Part shown: positions 33,889 to 44,800 of the stretch, piece after piece
How the letters are laid out: each line of letters starts with the position of its first letter
Numbering within the stretch: the first letter of the stretch is position 1
Assembly: GCA_947446925.1 (NCBI GenBank)
Contig: CANFHU010000022.1
Location: 1-46,157, forward strand
DNA from: Flavobacteriia bacterium
GTDB taxonomy: Bacteria > Bacteroidota > Bacteroidia > Flavobacteriales_D > Crocinitomicaceae
Direction of reading: 5' to 3'
Length of the DNA stretch: 46,157 nucleotides
Program-made: the position numbers and the translations under genes
Notes under the pieces: generated by a model
The model's input: the letters and a program-made list of their open reading frames with translations, nothing else
Databases searched by the model: none
What the model was told of the DNA's origin: nothing

Positions 33889-34608
33889 ATGAAAAGAACA
33901 ATCTATATCATAGCAACAAGTTTCCTATTCTTTGCAGGAATGATTAGTTGCACGAAAGAAGATGTCGCAACAAATACTCCAGAATATGGAAGCATGACAG
34001 ACATTCAAGGTAACACCTATAAAACAGTGAAAATAGGGAACCAATGGTGGATGGCTGAAAATTTAAAGGTGACCGTTTTTAATGATAAAACACCTATCAA
34101 TGCCATTTCAGAAAATGCAGCAGATTCCATTTGGGAAAATACTACAAAAGCAGCTTATTGTATGTACGACACCACATTGGGAGCGCTTTATAATTGGAAA
34201 GTAATTGATAATATAAAAATGATCGCACCGAAAGGATGGCATATACCTAGTGATGACGAATGGAAAATGCTAGAAAAAACGTTGGGTCTTTCAACTTCTG
34301 AAATCGAAAAAACCGCTTGGAGAGGAACAGTAGAAGCAGATAAATTACTTGCAAAATCAACTTCAATTCCAGAAAGTAATTCCTATGCATTTGGCACCAA
34401 TGAAAGTGGATTTACTGGATTATTTGCAGGATGTCGTTTGTTTAGCGGTAGCATCAACAAAGAAAAAAACACTGCATTTTGGTGGACGTCCTCCCCTTCC
34501 ACAGGAAACGAGGCTTGGTATCGTTATATCGACGCTAGACAAAAGAAAATATTTCGTCAACATACATTTACAAACTATGGATTCAGTATCCGTTGTATCA
34601 AAGATTAA
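33889..34608 (+). CDS. FISUMP-domain lipoprotein
   Basis: A 239-residue lipoprotein. The signal peptide ends FFAGMISC, with the lipidated Cys at 21. The mature part is a FISUMP (Fibrobacter succinogenes major paralogous) domain: GNTYKTVKIGNQWWMAENLK, YNWKVIDNIKMIAPKGWHIP, SDDEWKMLEKTLG, ESGFTGLFAGCRLFSG, AFWWTSSP and YGFSIRCIKD. Such domains are surface lipoproteins of unknown function. It starts 7 nt after EKYY protein C and lies in the same operon. Confidence 0.9.
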   Translation: MKRTIYIIATSFLFFAGMISCTKEDVATNTPEYGSMTDIQGNTYKTVKIGNQWWMAENLKVTVFNDKTPINAISENAADSIWENTTKAAYCMYDTTLGALYNWKVIDNIKMIAPKGWHIPSDDEWKMLEKTLGLSTSEIEKTAWRGTVEADKLLAKSTSIPESNSYAFGTNESGFTGLFAGCRLFSGSINKEKNTAFWWTSSPSTGNEAWYRYIDARQKKIFRQHTFTNYGFSIRCIKD

Positions 34609-34625
34609 TTAAAATCCAGCTAGTT

Positions 34626-35312
34626 ATGAAATTAATATATAGTATCCTTATTTGTTTATCCAGTTTTGTACTACATGCGCAAGATTCGATTCAAGCAGCT
34701 ACTTCCAAATGGAAGAAACACCAAATAGGTATCACCTATTCTCCGGATTACAATTTTCGCTATTTACAAGCAGAATCTAATGCTACTTGGCTTAAGAACA
34801 TTGCTGATTCGATGGAAACACCAAAATTTGGATTCTCGACTGGTATAAATTATTCCATTAAAATTGGTGAAAAATCTACGCTTAGTACCGGTGTACTTTT
34901 TACAGATAATGGAGAAAAAACAAAAAGTAATGTAAATCTTCAAACCGTAAATTATACGAATCATTATTATTTTGCAAGCGTACCATTACGTTTAGACTAT
35001 ACCTTACATGCTAAAAAAGTAGCAATCTATACTACTCTTGGTGTAGCTGGAAATTTCTTTATTAACCATAAAACCGTCATGTATGAAGATGGTAAAAAAG
35101 AAGCGATTCAGTTTAATAACCATACGGATTTAGCAGCATGGAACATTGGAGGAATCGCAGGTTTAGGTATGAATGCTAAATTAGCAGACAATTGGTTTTT
35201 TAAATTAGAGGTACTTTACAAACAATCCATCACACCCGTAAACAATGATCCTGTAAAAAAATGGTTATATGCTGTTGGTCCAAATTTCGGATTGTTTTAC
35301 AGCTTCAACTAA
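34626..35312 (+). CDS. Outer-membrane beta-barrel protein (PorT-like/OMP_b-brl family)
   Basis: A 228-residue protein with signal peptide 1-19 (SSFVLHAQ) and alternating strand patterns typical of small Bacteroidota outer-membrane barrels: HQIGITYSPDYNFRYLQAES, TPKFGFSTGINYSIKIGEKS, LSTGVLFTDNGEK, YYFASVPLRLDYTLHAKKVA, WNIGGIAGLGMNAKL and a C-terminal FGLFYSFN ending on an aromatic-Asn. PVPLRLDY-like motifs are common in the PorT family. I chose the ATG at 34626; the in-frame start at 34593 overlaps the lipoprotein stop and spoils the signal peptide. Confidence 0.82.
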   Translation: MKLIYSILICLSSFVLHAQDSIQAATSKWKKHQIGITYSPDYNFRYLQAESNATWLKNIADSMETPKFGFSTGINYSIKIGEKSTLSTGVLFTDNGEKTKSNVNLQTVNYTNHYYFASVPLRLDYTLHAKKVAIYTTLGVAGNFFINHKTVMYEDGKKEAIQFNNHTDLAAWNIGGIAGLGMNAKLADNWFFKLEVLYKQSITPVNNDPVKKWLYAVGPNFGLFYSFN

Positions 35313-35327
35313 TAAATTAAAGTATAA

Positions 35328-37163
35328 ATGAATCTGAATAATCGGAATACAGTACATTTAATACTTTTTATTTTTACGCTTTTACTTTATGGCAATACAA
35401 TTCAACATGGATTTGTATTAGATGATTATTCTGTAATTACAGAAAATAGTGTGACACAAAAAGGAATAACAGCAATTCCTGAAATATTTACACATTTTTA
35501 CAGATATGGACATGCGGAAATGGGTGATGGATTATACCGACCATTGTCCGTCATTATGTTTGCTATTGAATGGAATATTTCTCCCAACAATCCTGTTATT
35601 CATCATTTTGTAACTATTTTATTTTACCTATTAACCATACAGATACTCTACCTTTTTTTACGCAGAATTTTACGTAACTATTCACCGATCCTACCGTTAA
35701 GTATTGCCCTACTTTTTGCTGCACATCCAACACATACGGAGGTAGTAGCAAATATTAAAAGTAGAGATGAACTCATGGCATTCTTTTTCTCCATACTTGC
35801 TTTATATTATAGCCTTATTTACCTAGATGCTAAAAAAATTAAATCCTTATGGATAAGTTGCTTATGCTTTTCACTTGCCTTATTATCTAAAGAAACAGCC
35901 ATTTTACTAGTCGTAATATTACCTGCTACGTTCTATTTTTTTTCAGAAGAATCTTGGAAAACTTATTTCAAACCAGCAATATGTTTTGGTACCATTGCCC
36001 TACTTTTTCTGATACTTCGTTATTATGTACTCGCAAACAATGGATCGAGTTACGAAATTGCCGTACTAGAAAACCCACTAATTCATTTGTCGTTCACGGA
36101 ACGGTTTCCAACGACAATAAGTTTGCTAGGTCATTACCTGTTTTTATTATTTATTCCAGATAAACTACTCTATGACTATTCATTTAACCAAATACCAATC
36201 GTTTCTTATACCAACACCAACTTTATATTATCACTATTAATCATTTTATTTTTAATAATTTATAGTCTTTATACTTTTAAAAAAAAGAATGTAATCACAT
36301 ATGGAATTATATTTTTTATTTTGACAATAGCACTTTTTAGTAATATTCCATTAAAAATAGGTTCTATATTTTCTGTACGATTTTTATATTTTCCATCGCT
36401 TGGATTTTGCATAGCACTTCCTTTGCTTTTAAATGGTTTAATTGCTAGAAAATACCCATTATCTAAAAACACGATAAAAAATAGTTTTGCTAGACCTCAA
36501 AAAACACTTGTAATAATATTAATAGCAATAACTAGTTTATTTACTATTAAAACAATACATCGAAATAGCGCTTGGAAAGATAATTTCACCTTATTTACTT
36601 CAGATAGTAAAGCATTAAAAAACAATGCAAAAGCACATTTATTTCTGGGTGTTGAATACATTAAACGAGGAGAAAAAGAAAGAATAGATTCAATGGAAAA
36701 AATAAGACTCATTGAACGTGGAATACATGAATTAACTTGGTCAAATACTATTTACCACACTTCCTTGGAAACATTGGAAAATCTAGGGAATGCACATCAA
36801 ATGATACAGCAAAATGATTCTGCTATCTATTATTTTAATAGTGCTCAAAAAATAGATATAACGAGTTCCAATGGAAATCTTGGAGATCTTTATTTTGATA
36901 ACAAAGCATTTAAAAAAGCCATTCTATTTTATAAAAAAGAAATCTTTTTCCATCCAAATTCAATTAGAGGATACAATAACCTTGGTATGACCTACGCAAC
37001 CATAGGTGAATTTGATACCGCATTAATTTATCTCCTGAAAGCAATAAAAATAGAACCCTCTAACCAAGATGTTCAAATGCTCCTTGCAAATGTGTACAAG
37101 GCAAAAGGAGACGAAGAAAATTTTATCAAGTATTACACCTTAGCGAATCAGATTACCCACTAA
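35328..37163 (+). CDS. TMTC-like GT-C glycosyltransferase with C-terminal TPR repeats
   Basis: A 611-residue membrane protein. The N-terminal about 400 residues form many helices with the GT-C signature: NTIQHGFVLDDYSVI (acidic pair at about 33-34), LYRPLSV, HPTHTEVVANIKSRDELMAF (close to the HPVHTEAVANVxGRAD block of eukaryotic TMTC proteins) and LLSKETAILL. The C-terminal 180 residues carry TPR-like repeats (IRGYNNLGMTYATIGEFDTA). TMTC relatives transfer mannose from a lipid carrier to Ser/Thr of secreted proteins. Placement at the end of the surface operon suggests it glycosylates the Thr/Ser-rich EKYY and Ig proteins. Confidence 0.82.
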   Translation: MNLNNRNTVHLILFIFTLLLYGNTIQHGFVLDDYSVITENSVTQKGITAIPEIFTHFYRYGHAEMGDGLYRPLSVIMFAIEWNISPNNPVIHHFVTILFYLLTIQILYLFLRRILRNYSPILPLSIALLFAAHPTHTEVVANIKSRDELMAFFFSILALYYSLIYLDAKKIKSLWISCLCFSLALLSKETAILLVVILPATFYFFSEESWKTYFKPAICFGTIALLFLILRYYVLANNGSSYEIAVLENPLIHLSFTERFPTTISLLGHYLFLLFIPDKLLYDYSFNQIPIVSYTNTNFILSLLIILFLIIYSLYTFKKKNVITYGIIFFILTIALFSNIPLKIGSIFSVRFLYFPSLGFCIALPLLLNGLIARKYPLSKNTIKNSFARPQKTLVIILIAITSLFTIKTIHRNSAWKDNFTLFTSDSKALKNNAKAHLFLGVEYIKRGEKERIDSMEKIRLIERGIHELTWSNTIYHTSLETLENLGNAHQMIQQNDSAIYYFNSAQKIDITSSNGNLGDLYFDNKAFKKAILFYKKEIFFHPNSIRGYNNLGMTYATIGEFDTALIYLLKAIKIEPSNQDVQMLLANVYKAKGDEENFIKYYTLANQITH

Positions 37164-37334
37164 TCATCCTACGCTATTAAAAATTAGGTGAAATAAACTA
37201 ACTATTAAATTAAAATGAACAAAAACATCGTCAATACATAAATTGATATTCTTTAGATAATAAATCCGTCACACCCTTGTTGTATTTACTTCGCAAATTT
37301 GAATTATACTAAAAAATTAATTCACGTTTCGAAT

Positions 37335-39737
37335 ATGAAAAAAACTACTAAAAAAATATTTCTTGGACTTGGACTGGCGCTTGTAGGTACCGTTGGACAT
37401 GCGCAAGATGGATTAGAAAAAATTATTGTAGAGAAATATTACATTTCTACAGCCGCTGACTCCATCGGATCACTAGGAACTTTACCTGTTGGATCCGTAA
37501 CTTACCGTGTGTATGCAGATATGTTACCTGGTTATAAATTCCAAGCTTTATATGGTAATTCGGATCATCCTTTAAAAATAAATACCAGTACCACTTTTTT
37601 TAATAACGAAGATAGAGGTGCTACTACAGCAAATGCTATTGCAAGCGCGCAACTAAAAAACAACACCGTTGCTTTGGATTCTTGGTTGAGTGTAGGAGCT
37701 TCCGCAGCAGGTCAATTTGGAGTGTTAAAATCCGAAGATAATGGTACAGCAAATTTACTGACATTAAATTCTTTACTAAAAAACAACATTTCCAAATTAG
37801 GTATTCCGGTAACAACGCAAGATGGAAATCAAGCGGGTTCTCCAGAAGCAGTTACTTTGGTTGGATTAACCACGGAATTGGATGTTTTTGACGCTACAAG
37901 CCAATTTGGAAATTCATTTAGCACAACCAATGGCGCTATCTCTGCATTAAATGGAGCAGCTGGACCAACTGCCGAAAACCGTGTTTTATTAGGTCAATTT
38001 ACCACAGATGGTGTTTTTAGTTTTGAATTTAACATTCAAATAGGTACCCCTACTCCTGGTGTTTCACAAAAATATGTAGTTTCTAGTCCAATCAACGGAG
38101 AAAAAACAATTCCATCTTTAAAATTTGAAACCAATGAACTACCAAGTGTAAGCATTACATCTCCTGCCAACAACGCTACATTCCTAACTGGTGCAACCGC
38201 AACTATCACTGCTTCTGCCGGGGATGTAGATGGAACCATTGCACAGGTAGAATTTTTTGTAGACGGAAATTCAGTAGGTATCGATACGAATGCTCCCTAT
38301 GAAAACACCTATACGACAACAACTGGTGCACATGTATTAACAGCGGTAGCAAAAGACAATAAAGGAGATAGTACGCTTTCGGAAGCAGTAAATATAACAG
38401 TTAGTGATAACATTGCTCCTACAGTTAGCGTTGAAGTAATTCCTACTGCAATGACTGGTGAAATGATTGCCATTAAAGCAACAGCAAACGATAGCGACGG
38501 AAATGTTGCTTCCGTTGAATTCTTCGTGGATAATATTTCTATCGGAAAAGATAATTCGACACCATTTTCAATCAATTGGAATGCTACCCTTGGAAGTCAT
38601 AAAATTAAAGCAGTAGCAACCGATAATAAGGGATTGACAGGAACTTCTAAAGACTCCACGATTACTGTGAAAAATAACGAAGCACCAACGGTAACCATTA
38701 GTAATCCAGCAAATGCAATTACTGGAGACGAGGTAACCATTAATGCAACAGCAGTAGATACAGACGGATCTATTAGCAGTGTAGAATTTTTCGTAGATAA
38801 TATCTCTGTAGGTTCGGATGTTACTAGTCCATATAGTATACTTTACAAAACAACCGAAGGGAAACATAAAATAAAAGCAGTTGCAACGGATAATTTAGGA
38901 TTAAAAGGGACATCGAAAGAAGATTCTATTTTAGTTGTTAATAATCAAATTCCAATCGTTACGATTACTACTCCTAAAAATGCAATTTCGGGAGATGTAG
39001 TAACATTTACTTCCACTGCCGAAGATAAAGATGGCTCTGTTACGCAAGTAGAATTTTTTGTAGATAATATTTCTATAGGATTTGATGCATCCGCACCCTA
39101 TACGATCCAATGGACAACAACTACTGGGGAACATCAAGTAAAAGCAATCGCAACTGATAATCGAGGTTTCAAAGGTTCATCCGCAGACTCAACTTTGAAA
39201 GTGATAGCTAACATAGCACCAACCGTGGATTTAATCCTTGATTCAACAGCAAAGGTAGATGCTAATGTACTAATAACAGCTATTGCAAGTGATTCAGATG
39301 GAACGGTGAAAAAAGTAGCATTCTATGTAGACAATGTATTGATTGCTACAGATTCAATTGCACCTTTCGCTACGACTTGGAAAGCAATTACCGGTAATCA
39401 TACTGTAAAAGTAATTGCGAATGATAACCGAGGTTTAACATCCACTAAAACAAAAGATATTATGGTAAAAGAAAATAATGCAGCTATTGAAACCGTTGCA
39501 ACAAACATTCAAACAATCGTGTATCCTAATCCTGCAACTAAAGAACTTTCGATAATTGCAAGTGAAAATGCACAGGTTTCATTAACAGACATTTCTGGTA
39601 AAACTATTATTGAACCTACCGAAATATATGCAAACACTACGCATACTATGTACATTCAAAACATATCCTCTGGTGTTTATTTAGTGAAAATTTCTACTCC
39701 TACTTCCAACAAAACGGAGCGTGTGATCATTCAATAA
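37335..39737 (+). CDS. Secreted EKYY-family protein D with five Ig-like repeats and T9SS domain
   Basis: An 800-residue protein. Signal peptide 1-24 (TVGHAQ), EKYY domain about 25-267 (GLEKIIVEKYYISTAADSIG, VGSVTYRVYADMLPGYKFQA, NTVALDSWLSVGASAAGQFG), five Ig-like (Big_7-type) repeats about 268-715 and a T9SS type A sorting domain from about 725 (IVYPNPATKELSII). The EKYY domain is very close to those of B and E. I chose the ATG at 37335 because the upstream extension breaks the signal peptide. It is the first gene after the operon and probably has its own promoter in the 171-nt gap; a strong hairpin terminator follows. Confidence 0.87.
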   Translation: MKKTTKKIFLGLGLALVGTVGHAQDGLEKIIVEKYYISTAADSIGSLGTLPVGSVTYRVYADMLPGYKFQALYGNSDHPLKINTSTTFFNNEDRGATTANAIASAQLKNNTVALDSWLSVGASAAGQFGVLKSEDNGTANLLTLNSLLKNNISKLGIPVTTQDGNQAGSPEAVTLVGLTTELDVFDATSQFGNSFSTTNGAISALNGAAGPTAENRVLLGQFTTDGVFSFEFNIQIGTPTPGVSQKYVVSSPINGEKTIPSLKFETNELPSVSITSPANNATFLTGATATITASAGDVDGTIAQVEFFVDGNSVGIDTNAPYENTYTTTTGAHVLTAVAKDNKGDSTLSEAVNITVSDNIAPTVSVEVIPTAMTGEMIAIKATANDSDGNVASVEFFVDNISIGKDNSTPFSINWNATLGSHKIKAVATDNKGLTGTSKDSTITVKNNEAPTVTISNPANAITGDEVTINATAVDTDGSISSVEFFVDNISVGSDVTSPYSILYKTTEGKHKIKAVATDNLGLKGTSKEDSILVVNNQIPIVTITTPKNAISGDVVTFTSTAEDKDGSVTQVEFFVDNISIGFDASAPYTIQWTTTTGEHQVKAIATDNRGFKGSSADSTLKVIANIAPTVDLILDSTAKVDANVLITAIASDSDGTVKKVAFYVDNVLIATDSIAPFATTWKAITGNHTVKVIANDNRGLTSTKTKDIMVKENNAAIETVATNIQTIVYPNPATKELSIIASENAQVSLTDISGKTIIEPTEIYANTTHTMYIQNISSGVYLVKISTPTSNKTERVIIQ

Positions 39738-39746
39738 AAAACAATT

Positions 39747-39792
39747 AAAAACTAAAAAAGCCACAACGAATGTTGTGGCTTTTTTAGTTTTT
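39747..39792. terminator. Strong bidirectional-looking terminator hairpin
   Basis: A perfect 21-bp stem (39747-39767 with 39772-39792), GAAT loop, with A tracts on the left and T tracts on the right. The rest of the 39738-40086 gap is an AT-rich leader with the inverted repeat listed next. Confidence 0.92.
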
Positions 39793-39981
39793 AGACCTTT
39801 ATTAACATCTAACTATTCATAATTGCTACACACAACATTAACAAACAAAGCACTATAAATCAACACATTAAAACATAAGATGAATTTTGTATTAAAAACA
39901 TGTTAATCTAATATTGGAGAATCCAGCAAAACATTTATCTACCGCGCTTTTTTTTAACATTCAGCCTTAAAATACTTATTT

Positions 39982-40007
39982 TATTGATAACAGTTTTTTT
40001 ATCAATA
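39982..40007. promoter_or_regulatory. 8-bp inverted repeat upstream of the second repeat-protein gene
   Basis: TATTGATA (39982-39989), 10 nt, TATCAATA (40000-40007). It could be an operator or a weak hairpin. It lies 79 nt before the ATG at 40087. The promoter itself was not clearly seen; GAAATTTG near 40024-40031 is a possible -7. Confidence 0.35.
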
Positions 40008-40086
40008 CGCAGGCAAAAGCAACCGAAATTTGACATGAAAATTGAATGCATGTTGTGTTCAGTAAAATTTTTAAAAAAATTAAAAA

Positions 40087-41796
40087 ATGAAAAAGAAATT
40101 ACCAATTTCAAAAATGATCGCATCTGCGGCATTAGCTGTAGCAGCAATCACGCCATCTTTTGGCCAAGCTAATTTAGGTGCTGCTTGTGGATGTCCAACA
40201 GTAGCTTCTAGAACAACGGTATTGCTTTCTTCCTTACCAGGATTTACAGCAATCAATGGAACGTATGGTGGTGAATTAACTGCTGGTGCTGTTCTAACAT
40301 GTGATAAAACATACATTATTGACCAAAAAATTTACATTCCATCTGGACAAACTTTGAACATTGCTCCTGGAACTGTATTAAAAGGAAGAGTAGCACCAGA
40401 CGGAGCAACTGCAGGTGTTCCAGATCCAGCAAAAGCTTCTGCTTTAATCATCGAAAGAGGTGGTAAAATTTTAGCAGATGGAACTGCTGACTGTCAAATC
40501 GTTTTCACTGCTGAAGCAGATGCAGTTGACGGAACTTATGCAATCGCTAACAACGGTAAATGGGGTGGATTAGTTATCTTAGGAAAAGCTTCAAACAACT
40601 TGACATTAGCGGCAAATGGACCATTCGTACCTGGAGGTGCTGGTAAATTAGCAGTTGCAAATGGTTTAGGTACCATGGAAGGTTTTGCTACATCTAACAC
40701 ACAAGATCAATATGGTGCTAACTTAACAGCTGGTGAATCTTTTGATGATAACGATAACTCAGGTATCTTAAGATATGTTTCTGTACGTCACGCAGGTGCT
40801 ATCCTTGCAGTTGGTGCAGAGTTAAATGCAATCTCTTTAGCATCTGTTGGTCGTGGTACAACTATCGAACACGTAGAAACAATTTCTTCTGCAGATGATA
40901 ACATCGAACTTTTTGGTGGTACTGTTAACTTAAAATATATCTCTACATTATTCGGTAATGATGATATGTTTGACTACGATTTAGGTTGGTCAGGTAAAGC
41001 GCAATTCTTATTCGGTATGAAAACAGATGTTAATGCTTCTGTAGATTCTGATAACGGTTTTGAAGCGGATTCAGATGATAACAAATCCAACAACAACCCA
41101 AAATCAATTCCAGTTGTTTACAATGCTACAATCATTGGTAACTCTAAATCAGCAACAACTTCTGATAACTCTTCTATCGCAGCTATCAATGCAAAAGAAT
41201 TAACAGGAGGTGAATTCTATAACTCTGTATTCGCAAACTTCAAAAACGGTTTCAACATGGTTAAATCTGTTGGTACTGTAAGAACAGGAACTTCTGAAGC
41301 TTACCATAACTGGTCAACTGCAAACGGAAATGGTTCTGGTATTTTGAAAGTAAAATGTAATACATTCGTTGGTGTTACTAACCCATTAACTGTTGGTTCT
41401 TCTGCTGCTAACGTAGTTACTGCAGATAACGATCAATTTGCTGCTGACGGTAACGTAATCGTTGTTGGTAACACATTACCAGGATTTGATTATTCTTTTA
41501 CAGTAAACAACACAACAAATGCTTTCTCTGGAAAAAATGATGTAACTCCTAATCCATCTTTATCTGTTTCTGGATGTCCAACTGCTCCAGTAGATGGTTT
41601 TTACAGAGCTGCTAACTACCGTGGTGCTTTCTCTTCTAATGCTAACGAAAACTGGTTATCTAACTGGTCTTATTCTCAAGTGTTAGGTGCTACTAAAGGT
41701 CTTGCTGCATGTCCTACAGACATCAACGCAGATGGTGTTACTAACGTAAATGACTTCTTACAATTGTCCGCTTCATTCGGTACAAGCTGTAACTAA
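40087..41796 (+). CDS. Secreted repeat (beta-helix-like) protein ending in a dockerin-like motif
   Basis: A 569-residue secreted protein, paralog of 24507-26138. Signal peptide about 1-27 (TPSFGQ), then a body with LNIAPGTVLKG, NGKWGGLVILGKASNN, DDNDNSGILRYVSVRHAGAI, ISSADDNIELFGGTVNLKYI and DDMFDYDLGWSGKAQFLFGM in the same order. The 28 C-terminal residues, CPTDINADGVTNVNDFLQLS then ASFGTSCN, have the DxNxDGxxNxxD calcium-binding pattern of a dockerin half-repeat, and there is no T9SS sorting domain. Codon use is biased to GCT, GTT, GGT and AAC, which suggests very high expression. A hairpin lies in the 57-nt gap before the next gene. Confidence 0.85.
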   Translation: MKKKLPISKMIASAALAVAAITPSFGQANLGAACGCPTVASRTTVLLSSLPGFTAINGTYGGELTAGAVLTCDKTYIIDQKIYIPSGQTLNIAPGTVLKGRVAPDGATAGVPDPAKASALIIERGGKILADGTADCQIVFTAEADAVDGTYAIANNGKWGGLVILGKASNNLTLAANGPFVPGGAGKLAVANGLGTMEGFATSNTQDQYGANLTAGESFDDNDNSGILRYVSVRHAGAILAVGAELNAISLASVGRGTTIEHVETISSADDNIELFGGTVNLKYISTLFGNDDMFDYDLGWSGKAQFLFGMKTDVNASVDSDNGFEADSDDNKSNNNPKSIPVVYNATIIGNSKSATTSDNSSIAAINAKELTGGEFYNSVFANFKNGFNMVKSVGTVRTGTSEAYHNWSTANGNGSGILKVKCNTFVGVTNPLTVGSSAANVVTADNDQFAADGNVIVVGNTLPGFDYSFTVNNTTNAFSGKNDVTPNPSLSVSGCPTAPVDGFYRAANYRGAFSSNANENWLSNWSYSQVLGATKGLAACPTDINADGVTNVNDFLQLSASFGTSCN

Positions 41797-41809
41797 AAAA
41801 ATTAATGCC

Positions 41810-41830
41810 GAGTCCTAAAATTTAGGACTC
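41810..41830 (+). terminator. Intergenic hairpin, possible partial terminator or mRNA-processing site
   Basis: GAGTCCTAAA and TTTAGGACTC (10-bp arms) separated by one A; not followed by a strong T run. It could reduce read-through into the next gene or protect the upstream mRNA. Confidence 0.5.
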
Positions 41831-41853
41831 TGCTCATTTTAAAAAATAAAAAA

Positions 41854-44800
41854 ATGAAAACAAAAAGACAAAAAAGAAGAATTGCCAAAAAAATCTTATT
41901 GAGCTTAAGCTTAGCTTTATTAGGTGGTGGATTTGCTCAAGCGCAAAATGGTTTAGAGGGAATCATCGTTGAAAAATACTACATCGCTAATGCTGCGGAT
42001 GCTGCTGCTTCAGTAGGTACACTTCCTGTAGGATCTGTAACTTACCGTGTATACGCTGACATGTTACCAGGATTTAAATTCCAAGCATTATATGGTAACG
42101 TTGCTCACCCATTAAAAATTTCTACTTCTACTTCTTTCTTCAACAATGAGGATCGTGGAGCTACAACTGCAAATGCTATCGCAAGTGCACAATTAAAAAA
42201 CAATACCGTTGCACTTGACTCTTGGTTCTCTGTAGGTGCTTCTGCAACAGGTCAATTAGGTGTTTTGAAAACAGAAGATAATGGTGCTGCCAATTTATTG
42301 ACTTTGTCTACTATCCTTAACAACACTGCTGCTGCAATGGGAACAGGATTGAAAACACAAGATGGTAACATCGCTGGTTCTCCAGAGGCTGTTACTTTCG
42401 TAGGTATCGATCCAACTGGTGGTTTATTTGATGCAACAAGTCAATCTGGTAACTCTTTAATCGTTACGGATGGTGCTATCTCTGCATTAAATGGTGCTAC
42501 TGGACCAACTGCTGAAAACAGAGTATTATTAGGTCAGTTTACAACAGACGGTGTTTTCCGTTTTGAATTTAACATCCAAATTGGTACACCAACTGCTGGG
42601 GTTTCTCAAAAATATGTAGCTTCTAACGCTGCTGCTGGTGAAACAGTTTTAGAGTCATTAACATTAGCTCCAAACAATCCTCCAACAGTAAGTGTAACTT
42701 CTCCAGCAAACAATGCTGCAATTATTACAGGTACAAATACTACATTAACAGCTTCTGCTGCGGACGTAGACGGTACAGTTACACAAGTTCAATTCTTCGT
42801 AGATGGTACATCTGTTGGTACAGATAATACGGCTCCATATACGGCTAGTTATACTGCAGTTGCTGGTAACCATAACATCACAGCTGTTGCTACAGATAAC
42901 AAAGGAGATAACACTACTTCTTCTGTTGTTGCTATCACGGTTGCGGATAACCAAGCTCCAACTGCTACAATCGCTGGATCTAACGGTATCGTTGGGGATG
43001 TAATCACTTTAACTTCTACTGCAGCTGACGTGGATGGTTCTGTTGCACAAGTAGAGTTCTTTGTAGATAACGTTTCTGTAGGTGTAGATAATGCTGCTCC
43101 TTATGCTACTACTTGGACTTCTACTTTAGGTGTTCACGCTATCAAAGCAGTTGCTACAGATAACTTAGGTTTAACTGGAACTTCTACAATACCAAACATT
43201 ACAATCGCTGCTAACAATCCTCCAACAGCAACTATCGCTTCGACTTCTCCTTCTATTGCAGGTTCAATCATTGCTCCTACAGTTATCACAATCAACGCTA
43301 ACGCAACGGATTCTGATGGTACTGTAACCGGTGTTGAATTCTTAATCAATGGTACAGTAGTTGGAACAGATAACACTGCGCCATATTCTTACGCTTGGAC
43401 AAGTACTCCTGGAGATAAATCTTTAACCGTTAGAGCTACAGATAACAAAGGTGCAGTAACTACTTCTGCTGCTCAAACGTTCTCTATCGCAGATCCAAAT
43501 GCACTTCCTTACGAAATCCGTACGGTAGATCAAAAATGTAACATACCAACTTTCAACATCGCTGTTGCTGCTGCTGCTACAAACACAGTAGATAACGTGA
43601 TTGGTTATGATATGGTGGTTGCTTATGATAAAACGAAAGTTACTCCAACTGGAAATATTACTGTAAACAGTGACTTGATTAACCCAACTTACGTTCAAAC
43701 TTCTAATGCGATTAATGCTGCTGCAGGAACAATGAACATTTCTGTTTACTTCAACGCAAATGCACCTGCTAACGCAAAATTCGCTGGTATTGGTAAAATC
43801 GTTACTGTAGAATTTAACAAAACTGTAAACTTTGCATCTGTAGATACTGCAGTAATTTCTTCTTCTTTCTTACAAGAGTCTTACATCGGTGGTGTTTCTG
43901 CTAAATCTGTTTCTGCTGGTAAAGCAATTACGCACAAAGATTTCAGTTTCCCAATGGCATTAAGATTCTGGGGAGATAACACTCCAATCAAATTTGACGC
44001 TGGACATCCAAATGATTACTTAGCTACTTCTGTGTTTGGTACAGATGTAACTACTGGTATCAAAAATGGTAACAATGTGGAAGTAAAAGCGGATATCGAT
44101 GGAAATATGACGTATGACTTAAACAATGGTTTAGGTGTTAGTATCGTAAGAGATATCGCTAATACAACGGATGTATTTGACGTAGTAAACGCAGGTGACG
44201 TTAACATCATTAACTCTATCTTGTTAAATGATGTAGCTGTAACTCCTTCCGTTTATCAAATTATCGCTGCTGACGTTAACATCGATGGTGTTATTTCTGC
44301 AGGAGATATCTCTCAAATCAGACAAAGAGGTGCTTTAAGCATTGGTGAATTCAGACAAGCTTGGAACTATTCTAACGCTGGTGTATCTAATGGACAACCT
44401 TCTAAAGACTGGACATTCGTTGATTCATTAAGAATTAAAAACAATCCTGCTTACAAAATTTCTACTACGTATCCTGCAAACGATATCGCTGGTGGTTTCT
44501 CTAAATCAAGAGTTCCTGTAACTCCTTTCTTCTTACCTGCTACAGTAACTGATTTTGCTATCTGTCCAGATATCAAACCAGAAACGTACAAAGGGGTAAT
44601 GTTAGGTGATGTAGATGGTAGTTATGCTAACTTCACGCACAATGGTTTAGTGAAAAACTTAGAAAACAAAATCGTTTTTGATTTTGCTAACGTAACTGTA
44701 AACGGTTCAACCATTGAAGTACCTGTTTCTATCGAAGGTGAGAAAGCAGTGAAAGGTCTTGACTTCGCAATCAAATTCAACGAAGATGTATTAACTTACA

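Noticed and set aside
34349-34612. 87-codon frame inside the FISUMP lipoprotein gene
   Set aside because: Alternative frame of a clear lipoprotein gene.
39982-40007. Inverted repeat as an FNR/CRP site
   Set aside because: TTGAT and ATCAA are 12 nt apart, not 4, so it does not fit that site.
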